Positions 9,291 to 19,615 of a stretch of DNA of 64,000 nt are shown here, piece by piece (positions within the stretch are counted from its first letter, which is position 1; each line of letters opens with the position of its first letter). The position numbers were made by a program, and so were the translations under genes. The stretch spans positions 62,001 to 126,000 of the forward strand of contig NZ_AMRL01000002.1 in assembly GCF_000299935.1 (NCBI RefSeq). Reading direction: 5' to 3'. The stretch is from Oceanibaculum indicum P24. GTDB lineage: Bacteria > Pseudomonadota > Alphaproteobacteria > Oceanibaculales > Oceanibaculaceae. The notes under the pieces are model-generated. The model was given only the letters and a program-made list of their open reading frames with translations, made no database searches and was not told the DNA's origin.

Positions 9291-12161
9291 TCAGAGCTTG
9301 CCCGTCAGGGCCTCTTCCACCAGCTTCGCCTGCTCCATATTGTGCCGCTTCAGCAGACCGGTCGCGGTCGCCGCCGCCGCCGGCCGGCCGACATAGACCG
9401 GGCGCTTGTGCTTGGCACCGATCTCGGTCAGCACCGCCTCGATCTTGCGGTCCACGAAGGTCCAGGAACCCATGTTCTCCGGCTCTTCCTGGCACCAGAC
9501 CACCTCGGCCTTCGGGAAGCGCTTCAGCTCCGCCGCCAGCGCCTTGTGCGGGAACGGATAGAGCTGCTCAAGGCGCAGGAAGAACACGTCCTTGATGCCG
9601 CGCTTCGCCCGCTCCTCATACAGGTCGTAATAGACCTTGCCGGAGCACAGCACGACGCGCTTCACATCCTTGTCGTCGCACAATACCTCGTTGTCGTAGA
9701 GCACCCGGTGGAAGGTTGTGCCCTCAGCCATGTCGGCCAGGGTGGAGACCGCCAGCTTGTGCCGCAGCAGCGACTTCGGCGTCATGATGATCAGCGGCTT
9801 GCGGAACTTCCGGTGCAGCTGACGGCGCAGGGCGTGGAAGTAGTTCGCCGGGGTGGTGATGTTCACCACCTGCATGTTGTCTTCCGCGCACTGCTGGAGA
9901 TAGCGCTCCAGCCGGGCCGAGGAATGTTCCGGCCCCTGGCCCTCATAGCCGTGCGGCAACAGCATGACCAGACCCGACATGCGCAGCCACTTGTTCTCGC
10001 CGGAGCTGATGAACTGGTCGATGACGACCTGCGCGCCGTTGGCGAAATCGCCGAACTGCGCTTCCCACAGCACCAGGGCCCGCGGCTCCGACAGGGTGTA
10101 GCCGTACTCGAAGCCCAGCACCGACATTTCGGCCAGCGGGCTGTCGATCACCTCGAACTGCGCCTGGTTTTCCGACAGGTTCGCCAGCGGGATGTAGCGC
10201 TCCTCGGTCTTCTGGTCGATGACCACGGCATGGCGCTGCGAGAAGGTGCCACGGCCGCTGTCCTGGCCGGACAGGCGCACCGGATAGCCCTCAGTCAGCA
10301 GCGTGCCGAAGGCCAGAGCCTCGCCGGTCGCCCAGTCGAGATTCTCGCCAGCTTCCAGGCGCTTCTTGCGGTCTTCCATCTGGCGGACCAGCTTGCGGTT
10401 CGCCTCGACGCCCTCAGGAATCTCGCACAGCTTCAGGCCGATCTCGCGCAGCTTTTCCAGCGGCACCGCCGTCTCGCCACGCCGGTCATCGCCCGATGCC
10501 GTCTCCATGCCGGCCCACGCGCCTTCCAGCCAGTCCGCCTTGTTCGGCTTGTAGCTGTTGGCCGCCTGGAATTCCTCCTCCAGATGGGCCATGAAGTCCT
10601 TCTCGACCTGATCGGCCTCGTCCTGCGTCAGCAGCTTTTCCTCGACCAGGCGCTGGGCATAGAGCTTGCGCACCGAGGTGTGCTGGCCGATGGCGTCGTA
10701 CATCAGCGGCTGGGTGTAGGCCGGCTCGTCGCCTTCGTTATGGCCGAAGCGGCGGTAGCAGAACATGTCGATGACCACGTCGCTGCCGAATTCCTGGCGG
10801 AACTCGGTGGCGATGCGGGCGACATGGACGACCGATTCCGGGTCGTCGCCATTCACATGGAAGATCGGCGCCTCGACCATCTTCGCCACATCGCTCGGAT
10901 AGGGCGAGGAGCGCGAATAGGCCGGGCTGGTGGTGAAGCCGATCTGGTTGTTGATGATCAGGTGAAGGGTGCCGCCGGTGCGGTAGCCCTTCAGCTCCGA
11001 CATGCCGAAACATTCGGCCACGATGCCCTGGCCGGCGAAGGCGGCATCGCCGTGGATCAGCAGGCCCAGCACCTTGCGGCGCTCGGTGTCCTTCAGCTGC
11101 GTCTGCTTGGCGCGCACCTTGCCCAGCACCACCGCATCGACGACTTCCAGATGCGAGGGGTTGGCGGTCAGCGACAGATGCACCGACTTGCCGTCGAACT
11201 CGCGGTCGGTCGAGGTGCCGAGATGGTACTTCACGTCGCCCGAGCCCTGCACATCCGACGGGTTCGCCGGGTTGCCCTGGAACTCCGAGAAGACCGCGCG
11301 GAACGGCTTGCCCATGAAATTGGTCAGCACGTTCAGGCGGCCGCGATGGGCCATTCCGACGACGATCTCCTGCACGCCGAGCTGACCGCCGCGCTTGACG
11401 ATCTGCTCCAGCGCCGGAATCGCCGCCTCGCCGCCATCCAGGCCGAAGCGCTTGGTGCCGGTGTACTTCACATGCAGGAAGCGCTCGAAGGATTCGGCCG
11501 CGGTCAGCCGCTCCAGGATCGCCTTCTTGCCGTTCTCGGTGAATTCGGTGTGGTTGCGGATGCCCTCGATGCGCTCCTGCAGCCAGGCCTTCTTCGCCGG
11601 GTCGGAAATATGGGTGTATTCGACGCCGATATTGCCGCAATAGGTGTCGCGCAGGATCGACATGATCTCGCGCAGCGACGCCTTTTCCCGGCCCAGCACA
11701 TTGGCCAGGAAGATCGGCCGGTCCATGTCGGCCTCGGTGAAGCCGAAATGCGCGGGGTCGAGCTCCGGATGCGGGAAGCGCGTGCCGGCAAGGCCCAGCG
11801 GGTCGAGATTGGACACCAGATGGCCGCGCGCCCGGTAGGCGCGGATGATCATCAGCGCCCGGATCGAATCCATGGCCGCGGCCTTGACCTCCGCCTCGGA
11901 CATTGCCGGGGCGGCGCCATTCGCCTTCCCCTTGACCGGCTTTGCCGCTTCGGGGTCTGGCACGCCGATAATGCGGGTGCGGTCCTTTGACCAGCTCGGC
12001 TGTTCGACCGCGACGCCATTGGCCTCGGTCAGTTCGCCGAACACGGCCTGCCAGCTGGCATCCACCGAGCCGGGATTGTCCAGGTACCGGGCGTACAGCT
12101 CGGCGATGAATGGCGCGTTCGCGCCGGAGAAAACGGAATCGATATCGATGCTATTTGCCAT
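9291..12161 (-). CDS. sucA: 2-oxoglutarate dehydrogenase E1 component
   Basis: Thiamine-diphosphate E1 of the 2-oxoglutarate dehydrogenase complex; decarboxylates 2-oxoglutarate and succinylates E2. The 956-aa length is normal. An N-terminal E2-binding segment (DSVFSGANAPFIAELY) comes first, then GMAHRGRLNVL, the GDAAFAGQG / INNQIGFTT thiamine-diphosphate and Mg site, and the RYLQQCAEDNMQV region of the C-terminal half. The ATG at 12161 gives the usual MANSIDIDSVFSG and follows AAGGCG; an upstream in-frame Met at 12203 adds an unlikely Arg/Gly tail. It sits 51 bases after sucD and upstream of odhB and lpd in one operon. Confidence 0.97.
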   Translation of the reverse strand: MANSIDIDSVFSGANAPFIAELYARYLDNPGSVDASWQAVFGELTEANGVAVEQPSWSKDRTRIIGVPDPEAAKPVKGKANGAAPAMSEAEVKAAAMDSIRALMIIRAYRARGHLVSNLDPLGLAGTRFPHPELDPAHFGFTEADMDRPIFLANVLGREKASLREIMSILRDTYCGNIGVEYTHISDPAKKAWLQERIEGIRNHTEFTENGKKAILERLTAAESFERFLHVKYTGTKRFGLDGGEAAIPALEQIVKRGGQLGVQEIVVGMAHRGRLNVLTNFMGKPFRAVFSEFQGNPANPSDVQGSGDVKYHLGTSTDREFDGKSVHLSLTANPSHLEVVDAVVLGKVRAKQTQLKDTERRKVLGLLIHGDAAFAGQGIVAECFGMSELKGYRTGGTLHLIINNQIGFTTSPAYSRSSPYPSDVAKMVEAPIFHVNGDDPESVVHVARIATEFRQEFGSDVVIDMFCYRRFGHNEGDEPAYTQPLMYDAIGQHTSVRKLYAQRLVEEKLLTQDEADQVEKDFMAHLEEEFQAANSYKPNKADWLEGAWAGMETASGDDRRGETAVPLEKLREIGLKLCEIPEGVEANRKLVRQMEDRKKRLEAGENLDWATGEALAFGTLLTEGYPVRLSGQDSGRGTFSQRHAVVIDQKTEERYIPLANLSENQAQFEVIDSPLAEMSVLGFEYGYTLSEPRALVLWEAQFGDFANGAQVVIDQFISSGENKWLRMSGLVMLLPHGYEGQGPEHSSARLERYLQQCAEDNMQVVNITTPANYFHALRRQLHRKFRKPLIIMTPKSLLRHKLAVSTLADMAEGTTFHRVLYDNEVLCDDKDVKRVVLCSGKVYYDLYEERAKRGIKDVFFLRLEQLYPFPHKALAAELKRFPKAEVVWCQEEPENMGSWTFVDRKIEAVLTEIGAKHKRPVYVGRPAAAATATGLLKRHNMEQAKLVEEALTGKL

Positions 12162-12212
12162 GGCGCCTTGTGGCGCGGCGCGTCCGCCGCGCTCCCTTGT
12201 CAATTGACGACG

Positions 12213-13088
12213 CTAGCCCTTCATCAGGGACAGCATGCTGCTGCCGAGGCTGGCCGGGGAATCCGCGACCGTGATGCCGGCCGAACGCATGGCCTCCATC
12301 TTGTCCCCGGCACCGCCCTTGCCGCCGGCGATGATCGCGCCGGCATGCCCCATGCGCCGGCCCGGCGGGGCCGTGACGCCGGCGATGAAGCCGACCACCG
12401 GCTTCTTCACCTTGCTCTGCTTCAGGAATTCGGCTGCCTCTTCCTCGGCGGAACCGCCGATTTCGCCGATCATGATGATGCCCTGGGTATCGGGATCGCC
12501 CAGGAACATGTCGAGGCAGTCGATGAAATTGGTGCCGTTCACCGGATCGCCGCCGATGCCGATGCAGGTGGACTGGCCGAGGCCGGCCGCCGTGGTCTGC
12601 GCGACGGCCTCATAGGTCAGCGTGCCCGACCGGCTGACGATGCCGATCTTGCCCGGCCGGTGGATATGGCCCGGCATGATGCCGATCTTGCACTGGTCCG
12701 GCGTGATGACACCCGGGCAGTTCGGTCCGACCAGGCGGGTCTTCGAGCCGGCCAGCGCGCGCTTCACCGCCACCATGTCGATTACCGGGATACCTTCGGT
12801 GATGCACACGACCAGCGGGATTTCCGCGTCCACCGCTTCCAGGATGGCGTCCGCCGCGAAGGGCGGCGGGACGTAGATCACCGAGGCATCGGCGCCGGTC
12901 TTGGCGACCGCGTCGGCGACGGTGTCGAACACCGGCAGGTCGAGATGGGTGGTGCCGCCCTTACCGGGGGTCACGCCGCCGACCATCTTGGTGCCGTAGG
13001 CAATCGCCTGCTCGGAATGGAAGGTGCCCTGCGCGCCGGTGAAGCCCTGGCAGATGACCTTGGTGTTGCGATCGACCAGAACAGCCAT
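12213..13088 (-). CDS. sucD: succinyl-CoA synthetase alpha subunit
   Basis: Alpha subunit of succinate-CoA ligase (TCA cycle); binds CoA and carries the phosphohistidine. The 291-aa protein has the Rossmann CoA-binding motif [16 protein letters not shown] (about 18-33), the [10 protein letters not shown] block and the active-site His in [14 protein letters not shown] near residue 250. Its ATG overlaps the sucC stop by one base (TAATG at 13086-13090), indicating translational coupling of the two subunits. Confidence 0.97.
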   Translation of the reverse strand: MAVLVDRNTKVICQGFTGAQGTFHSEQAIAYGTKMVGGVTPGKGGTTHLDLPVFDTVADAVAKTGADASVIYVPPPFAADAILEAVDAEIPLVVCITEGIPVIDMVAVKRALAGSKTRLVGPNCPGVITPDQCKIGIMPGHIHRPGKIGIVSRSGTLTYEAVAQTTAAGLGQSTCIGIGGDPVNGTNFIDCLDMFLGDPDTQGIIMIGEIGGSAEEEAAEFLKQSKVKKPVVGFIAGVTAPPGRRMGHAGAIIAGGKGGAGDKMEAMRSAGITVADSPASLGSSMLSLMKG

Positions 13089-14284
13089 TACTGGGCCTCC
13101 TTCACGGCCTTGACGACCTTTTCGGCCGCGTCGGCCAGGTTATCGGCGGAAATGATCGGCAGCCCGGATTCGGACAGGATCTTCTTGCCAAGCTCGACAT
13201 TGGTGCCTTCCAGGCGCACCACAAGAGGCACATGCAGGCTGACCTCGCGGGCCGCCGCCACCACGCCTTCCGCGATCACGTCGCAGCGCATGATGCCGCC
13301 GAAGATGTTCACCAGGATGCCTTCGACATTCGGGTCGGACAGGATGATCTTGAAGGCGGTGGTCACACGCTCCTTGGTGGCGCCGCCGCCGACATCCAGG
13401 AAGTTGGCCGGCTCGCCGCCATAGAGCTTGATAATGTCCATGGTCGCCATGGCAAGGCCGGCGCCGTTCACCATGCAGCCGATATTGCCGTCCAGCTTCA
13501 CATAGTTGAGGCCATGCTTGGTGGCCTCCAGCTCCATCGGATTCTCTTCGTCCTCGTCGCGCAGCTCCTCGATGTCCGCATGGCGGAACAGCGCGTTGTC
13601 GTCGAAGTTAACCTTGGCGTCGAGCGCGATCACCGCGCCGTCGCCGGTGACGACCAGCGGGTTAATCTCGACGATCGAGCAATCCAGCTCGGTAAAGGCC
13701 TTGTACATGGCCAGCATGAACTTCACCGCCGCGTTCACCTGCTTGCCCTCAAGCCCGAGGCCGAAGGCGATCTGGCGGGCGTGGAAGGCCTGCATGCCGG
13801 TGGCCGGGTCGATGGCGACCTTCAGGATCTTCTCCGGATGCTCGGCCGCAACCTCCTCGATCTCCATGCCGCCCTCGGTCGAGGCCATCACTGTGATGCG
13901 GCTGGTGGCGCGGTCGATCAGCATGCCGAGATACAGCTCACGCTTGATGTCGCAGCCTTCCTCGACATAGACCCGCGTCACTTCCTTGCCTTCGGCGCCG
14001 GTCTGCTTGGTGACCAGCACCTTGCCGATCATCGCCTGGGCATTCGACTTGACGTCATCGACCGACTTCACGACGCGCACGCCGCCCTTGCCGTTCGGAT
14101 CGTCCTTGAAGCGCCCGGCGCCGCGGCCGCCCGCATGGATCTGCGATTTCACGACATAGACGGGGCCGCCAAGGCCCTTGGCCACCTCGGCCGCCTGCTG
14201 GGCGGTATAGGCAACGCCGCCCTTGGGCACGGCGACGCCGTATTTCGCCATGAGCTGCTTGGCCTGGTATTCGTGGATATTCAT
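13088..14284 (-). CDS. sucC: succinyl-CoA synthetase beta subunit
   Basis: Beta subunit of succinate-CoA ligase; holds the ATP-grasp nucleotide site and the succinate site. The 398-aa protein begins [17 protein letters not shown], contains [16 protein letters not shown] (nucleotide-binding loop region), [11 protein letters not shown] (metal site) and the C-terminal [10 protein letters not shown] and [10 protein letters not shown] motifs typical of the family. It follows mdh after a 161-base gap and is coupled to sucD by a one-base overlap. Nucleotide preference (ATP or GTP) cannot be read with confidence. Confidence 0.97.
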   Translation of the reverse strand: MNIHEYQAKQLMAKYGVAVPKGGVAYTAQQAAEVAKGLGGPVYVVKSQIHAGGRGAGRFKDDPNGKGGVRVVKSVDDVKSNAQAMIGKVLVTKQTGAEGKEVTRVYVEEGCDIKRELYLGMLIDRATSRITVMASTEGGMEIEEVAAEHPEKILKVAIDPATGMQAFHARQIAFGLGLEGKQVNAAVKFMLAMYKAFTELDCSIVEINPLVVTGDGAVIALDAKVNFDDNALFRHADIEELRDEDEENPMELEATKHGLNYVKLDGNIGCMVNGAGLAMATMDIIKLYGGEPANFLDVGGGATKERVTTAFKIILSDPNVEGILVNIFGGIMRCDVIAEGVVAAAREVSLHVPLVVRLEGTNVELGKKILSESGLPIISADNLADAAEKVVKAVKEAQ

Positions 14285-14407
14285 GCGGTCAGCCTTCCCG
14301 GCAATTGCATCGATGTGGGGGGAAGCGGATGCGCCATCGACCGGCGGTGCAACGCAGGCCCCACTCCTGCGCCTCTCCGCCGGCCCTCCGGTACTCTAAC
14401 ACCCAAT

Positions 14408-14427
14408 GGCCCGGGTTCAACCGGGCC
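14408..14427 (-). promoter_or_regulatory. intercistronic hairpin between mdh and sucC
   Basis: GGCCCGG and CCGGGCC form a perfect 7-bp stem around a 6-base loop, 18 bases after the mdh stop. No T-run follows, so it may be a partial terminator or an mRNA-stability hairpin separating mdh from sucCD. Confidence 0.4.
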
Positions 14428-14445
14428 AAGGGCGCTCCTTCATGG

Positions 14446-15471
<1,026 letters not shown>

Positions 15472-15634
15472 TCAGACTCTGTTACCGGCTGCCCGGTGGC
15501 CGGCCGCCAAAGGCCGGTCATCGCGCGTGCCGCCATGGCCTGCCGCGCCGCGAAAAAGTGTCGGGTTACTAGCGCGATTTCGAGGAGGGGGCAAGGGAAA
15601 GCGGTCGCTGAAACAATCCCTTCTCCAGAATCGC

Positions 15635-16810
15635 TCATTGTGCTGCCGCCACGGCTTCGGGCTCGGACGATTCCGCCGCCCGGCCCAGATGCGGGGCAGC
15701 GATGTAATCGGCCGACTGCATCTCCATCAGGCGGCTGACCGTGCGCTGAAACTCGAAGGCGCCATCGCCCTCCCGGTACAGCGTCTCCGGCGCCGATTCG
15801 GCGGAGCAGACGAAGTTCGCCTTGCGCTCGTACAGCGCATCAACCAGGTGGATGAAGCGCCGCGCCTCGTTGCGGTTCTCCTTGCCGAGGCGCGGTATGC
15901 CCTCGACGATCACCGTATGGTAGCGGTCGGCAATGGCGAGATAATCGGAAGCGCCCAGCGCCTTGCGGCACAGATCGTCGAAGGTGAACCAGGCAACGCC
16001 GCGCGCCGCCTTCGGCACCGGCACGAGGCGGCCCAGCACGCTGACATTGTCCGGCGCGCCGGACGCGCCATCAGTCAGCTCGCGGAAGATATTCTCCAGC
16101 GCTGCGGCCGCCTTCTCGTCCAGCGGCGCGTGATAGACCGGCATGCCGCGCAGCCGGTCGAGCCGGTAATCGGTGTCGCCGCTGACCGACAGCACGTCCA
16201 GCTTCTGCTTTACGAGGTCGATGAAGGGCAGGAAGCGCTCGCGCTGCAGCCCGCCCTTATAAAGATCGTCCGGCGCCTTGTTGGAGGTGGCGACCACGAC
16301 GACGCCCAGCGCGAACAGCGCCTCGAACAGCCGGCCCAGGATCATCGCATCGGCGATGTCGTTCACGTCGAACTCGTCGAAGCAGAGCAGCCAGGCCTCG
16401 GCGGCGATCTCCTTCGCGGTCGGCGGGATCGGGTCGCCGCCTTCCTTCTTCGCCTGCTGGCGCAGCCGGTGCAGGCGGCCATGTACCTCGGCCATGAATT
16501 CGTGGAAATGCACGCGGCGCTTCTTCTCGACCGGCGCGCCGGCGAAGAACAAATCCATCACCATGGATTTGCCGCGCCCGACCGGGCCGTAGAAATAAAT
16601 GCCCTGCGGCGGCGGCGTGACATCCTTGTGCCGACGCCCGAAGCCGAAGCGCGCGAACCAGCCTTCCTCGCCACCGCCATTCGGGCGGTGGTTCTTCAAG
16701 GCATTATGCAGGCTCTGCAGCTTCTCGACCGCCAGCTCCTGATGCTGGTCGGGCTTCAGCGCGCCCTCGGCCTTCTGCTGCCGGTAGAGATGAAGCGGTC
16801 CGTCGGACAT
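15635..16810 (-). CDS. zapE: AFG1/ZapE family ATPase
   Basis: P-loop ATPase of the AFG1/ZapE family. ZapE in Escherichia coli acts at the division ring; mitochondrial AFG1/LACE1 is linked to handling of respiratory proteins. The 391-aa protein has Walker A YGPVGRGKSMVMD near residue 79, Walker B LLCFDEFDVNDIADAMIL, and the conserved VATSNKAPDDLY sensor segment. The start ATG at 16810 (MSDGPLHLY) follows a CAGGG site and matches the family better than 16846. Being upstream of mdh is common in alphaproteobacteria. The 226-base gap to mdh holds nothing I recognise. Confidence 0.93.
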   Translation of the reverse strand: MSDGPLHLYRQQKAEGALKPDQHQELAVEKLQSLHNALKNHRPNGGGEEGWFARFGFGRRHKDVTPPPQGIYFYGPVGRGKSMVMDLFFAGAPVEKKRRVHFHEFMAEVHGRLHRLRQQAKKEGGDPIPPTAKEIAAEAWLLCFDEFDVNDIADAMILGRLFEALFALGVVVVATSNKAPDDLYKGGLQRERFLPFIDLVKQKLDVLSVSGDTDYRLDRLRGMPVYHAPLDEKAAAALENIFRELTDGASGAPDNVSVLGRLVPVPKAARGVAWFTFDDLCRKALGASDYLAIADRYHTVIVEGIPRLGKENRNEARRFIHLVDALYERKANFVCSAESAPETLYREGDGAFEFQRTVSRLMEMQSADYIAAPHLGRAAESSEPEAVAAAQ

Positions 16811-16882
16811 GCCCTGCCATGTGGGTCTGGATGATCGGTCCGCCAAGGATTTAACCGACAGCGGTTAACAAAGAAAGAATCT

Positions 16883-17401
16883 CTAGCGCATCCATTCGTC
16901 GGGATAGACGCCCCAGGTCTCGATCGGCTGCACCCAGCCGGTGAGGCCCGCCGCCTTGACCCGGCACCAGGCGGGGCGACATTCCTGCAGCTCGCCGATC
17001 ACGCCGGGTTCCACCTTTGCCACCAGCGGCGCGCTTTCCGTCGGCTCGCGCCGCAAACTGGCGAGCGGCGCGGTGAAGACGATGGTGCGCTTGCCCGACA
17101 AAAGGCTCTGATGCACCCAGCCCTCGGTGCCCTCGACATCGCGGATGCGCCGCCAGGTATCGAATTCGGCGACGATCTCCACCGGCATGTCCTTGCGCAG
17201 GAACACCCAGTCGATGGGGTAGCGCACGCCGGGGCCGGTGCGGATGTTCACCTCGCCGGAGCGCAGCGAGACGAAGCGCGGGATCGGCAGGCCGGAAGGG
17301 CTCTGCTGTGCCTGGACCAGCGCCGGCAGCAGCGCCACCAGCATCGCAAGGCAGGCCAGCGCAGGCAGGAGGATTCGGCGGGGCAATGTGGCTGATGTCA
17401 T
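16883..17401 (-). CDS. secreted SH3-like domain protein
   Basis: Small exported protein (172 aa) with a clear signal peptide: positive MTSATLPRR, hydrophobic core to about residue 28, cleavage near VQAQ-Q. The rest is built from two bacterial SH3-like modules. The first (VNIRTGPGVRYPIDWVF, then WRRIRDVEGTEGWVH) is followed by a second around LRREPTESAPLVAKVEPG and WCRVKAAGLTGWV. Such proteins bind peptidoglycan or other envelope ligands; no enzyme motif is visible. It is divergent from the dehydrogenase at 17594. TATAAT on the minus strand at 17456-17451 could be its -10 box. Confidence 0.85.
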   Translation of the reverse strand: MTSATLPRRILLPALACLAMLVALLPALVQAQQSPSGLPIPRFVSLRSGEVNIRTGPGVRYPIDWVFLRKDMPVEIVAEFDTWRRIRDVEGTEGWVHQSLLSGKRTIVFTAPLASLRREPTESAPLVAKVEPGVIGELQECRPAWCRVKAAGLTGWVQPIETWGVYPDEWMR

Positions 17402-17556
17402 CGATTCGGTGGCGGATGCGTATCGGAAAGCTGGACCCTAGCAGACGGCGTATTATAACGGTGCAGCTTTCACCCGGTACAGGTCAAGCGGGCGGGATGC
17501 GCGCCTGCGCTACATCATGCTAGGGTCTGTCGCAAGGGCAGGGCTGGAAACAGGGT

Positions 17557-17581
17557 CAAGAGGAAGGCCCAAGAGGAAGGC
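17557..17581 (+). repeat. tandem 12-base repeat holding two ribosome-binding motifs
   Basis: CAAGAGGAAGGC occurs at 17557-17568 and again at 17570-17581, just before the dehydrogenase start at 17594. Each copy contains AGGAAGG, a good Shine-Dalgarno sequence. The nearer copy is about 13 bases from the ATG. Confidence 0.6.
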
Positions 17582-17593
17582 AGGGACGGGACA

Positions 17594-18586
17594 ATGCCGA
17601 ACAGCGCCAAGAAACCGACCATCGTGGTCACCCGCAAGCTGCCGGACGCGGTCGAGACCCGCATGATGGAGCTGTTCGACGCGCGCCTGAACCTCGACGA
17701 CCGGCCGATGACCCCGGCGGAGCTGATTGAGGCGGTGAAGGTGGCCGATGTGCTGGTGCCGACCGTTACCGACCGCGTGGATGCCCGCATCCTGGCGCAG
17801 GCCGGCCCGCAGCTGCGGCTCATCGCCTCCTTCGGTACCGGCGTCGATCACATCGACCTGGCGACCGCGCGGCAGAAGGGCATCACCGTCACCAACACGC
17901 CGGGCGTGCTGACCGAAGACACCGCCGATATGACGATGGCGCTGGTGCTTGCCGTGTCGCGCCGGCTGACCGAGGGCGAGCGGCTTGTGCGCTCCGGCAC
18001 CTGGGAAGGCTGGGGTCCGACGCTGATGCTGGGCCACCGCATCGGCGGCAAGCGGCTGGGCATCATCGGCATGGGACGGATCGGCCAGGCGGTGGCGAAG
18101 CGCGCGCGGGGCTTCGGCCTGTCGATCCACTACCACAACCGGCGGCGCGTCCATCCCGACATCGAGGCAGAGCTGGAGGCCACATACTGGGAGAGCCTGG
18201 ACCAGATGCTGGCTCGCATGGATGTGATCTCGATCAACTGCCCGCACACGCCGGCGACCTATCACCTGCTCTCCGCCCGGCGGCTGAAACTGCTGCGCCC
18301 GACCAGCATCGTGGTGAACACCTCGCGCGGCGAGGTGATCGACGAGAATGCACTGGCACGCGCACTGGCCGGGCGCGAGATCGCCGGCGCCGGCCTAGAT
18401 GTCTTCGAGCACGAGCCGGCAATCAACCCGAAGCTGTTGGAACTCGACAATGTGGTGCTGATGCCGCATATGGGCTCGGCCACCATCGAGGGCCGCATCG
18501 ATATGGGCGAGAAGGTCATCATCAACATCAAGACCTTCATCGACGGCCACACCCCGCCCGACCGCGTGCTGGAGCAGATGTTCTAA
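17594..18586 (+). CDS. D-2-hydroxyacid dehydrogenase (glyoxylate/hydroxypyruvate reductase-like)
   Basis: NAD(P)-dependent D-isomer-specific 2-hydroxyacid dehydrogenase, 330 aa, closest in pattern to GyaR-type glyoxylate or hydroxypyruvate reductases. The substrate loop IASFGTGVDHID (near residue 76), Rossmann motif GIIGMGRIGQAVA (near 156), catalytic Arg in NTSRGEVIDE (near 240), a Glu in DVFEHEP and the His in HMGSATIEGR (near 293) are all present. Length is normal. It stands alone between a divergent SH3 protein and a DMT transporter. The exact substrate is not determined. Confidence 0.9.
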   Translation: MPNSAKKPTIVVTRKLPDAVETRMMELFDARLNLDDRPMTPAELIEAVKVADVLVPTVTDRVDARILAQAGPQLRLIASFGTGVDHIDLATARQKGITVTNTPGVLTEDTADMTMALVLAVSRRLTEGERLVRSGTWEGWGPTLMLGHRIGGKRLGIIGMGRIGQAVAKRARGFGLSIHYHNRRRVHPDIEAELEATYWESLDQMLARMDVISINCPHTPATYHLLSARRLKLLRPTSIVVNTSRGEVIDENALARALAGREIAGAGLDVFEHEPAINPKLLELDNVVLMPHMGSATIEGRIDMGEKVIINIKTFIDGHTPPDRVLEQMF

Positions 18587-18667
18587 ACATCCGCGCAAGA
18601 AGCGGGTGGCGGCAGCCCTTCCAATCCCGTTCATTGCCCCTTCCGGCAACGACCAAGGAACACCGCG

Positions 18668-19615
18668 ATGCGTCCGACCGTGCCCGCCCCGCTGATGGGG
18701 CCAACGGAATGGCTGCTGCTGATCGTCCTGTCGGTGCTGTGGGGCGGCTCCTTCCTGTTCGCCAAGATCGCCGTCACCCATGTGCCGCCGCTGGTCGTGG
18801 TCTGGCTGCGCGTCTGCATTGCCGCCGCCATCCTGCTGGCGCTGCTGCCGGCCTTCGGCGTCCGGCTGCCGCGCGACGGGCGATTCTGGCGCGAGGTCGC
18901 GGTGATGGGGATGCTGAACAATGTCGCCCCCTTCGCGCTGATCTTCTGGGGCCAGCAGGAGATCGGCGCCAGCCTGGCCGGCATCCTGAACGCGACGACG
19001 CCCTTCTTCACCGTACTGCTGGCGCATCTGCTGACGCGGGACGAGCGCATCACCGGGGCGAAGCTGGCCGGGCTGCTGATAGGGCTTGCCGGTGTGGTGG
19101 CGATGATCGGGCCGGACGCGCTGGCCAGCCTCGGCGGGGCGGGGCTAGGCACGACGCTGGCGCAGCTTGCCATTGTCGGGGCCGCCTTCTCCTATGGCTG
19201 CGCCAATATCTTCGGCCGGCGCTTCCGCGATCGCCCGCCGATGGCGCTGGCCTGCGGGCAGCTTTCCATGTCGGCGCTGATCCTCACGCCAATTATCCTG
19301 ACATTCCAGGCGCCCTGGAGCCTGCCGGTGCCGCCGGCCGAGGCCATCGCCGCCATCGTAGCACTGGCGGTTGCAAGCACGGCGCTCGCCTATGTGATCT
19401 TCTTCCGCATCCTGGCGAAGGCAGGCGCAACCAATGTCGCGCTGGTTACCTTCCTGGTGCCGGCGAGCGCCATCCTGCTGGGCGCGCTGGTACTGGGCGA
19501 ACGGCTGGCGCCGATGCAGATGCTGGGCCTTGCCGGCATCCTGTGCGGGCTGGCCGCCATCGACGGGCGGCTGTGGCGCCGGATAACCCTCAGGCGACCT
19601 GCCGGATCTCCGTGA
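18668..19615 (+). CDS. EamA/DMT family transporter
   Basis: Inner-membrane drug/metabolite transporter with two EamA halves of five helices each, 315 aa. WGGSFLFAKIAVTHVPPLVVVWLRV-type residues open the first half, and SYGCANIFGRRFRDRPPMALA opens the second. The ATG at 18668 follows AAGGAACACCGCG. Its 3' end overlaps the convergent moeB-like gene by 26 bases, so the two transcripts are antisense to each other at their ends. Substrate unknown; amino-acid or metabolite efflux is typical. Confidence 0.88.
   Translation: MRPTVPAPLMGPTEWLLLIVLSVLWGGSFLFAKIAVTHVPPLVVVWLRVCIAAAILLALLPAFGVRLPRDGRFWREVAVMGMLNNVAPFALIFWGQQEIGASLAGILNATTPFFTVLLAHLLTRDERITGAKLAGLLIGLAGVVAMIGPDALASLGGAGLGTTLAQLAIVGAAFSYGCANIFGRRFRDRPPMALACGQLSMSALILTPIILTFQAPWSLPVPPAEAIAAIVALAVASTALAYVIFFRILAKAGATNVALVTFLVPASAILLGALVLGERLAPMQMLGLAGILCGLAAIDGRLWRRITLRRPAGSP

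Noticed and set aside
9282-11990. A 902-codon plus-strand open frame opposite sucA
   Set aside because: Antisense to an intact 2-oxoglutarate dehydrogenase E1 gene and without motifs.
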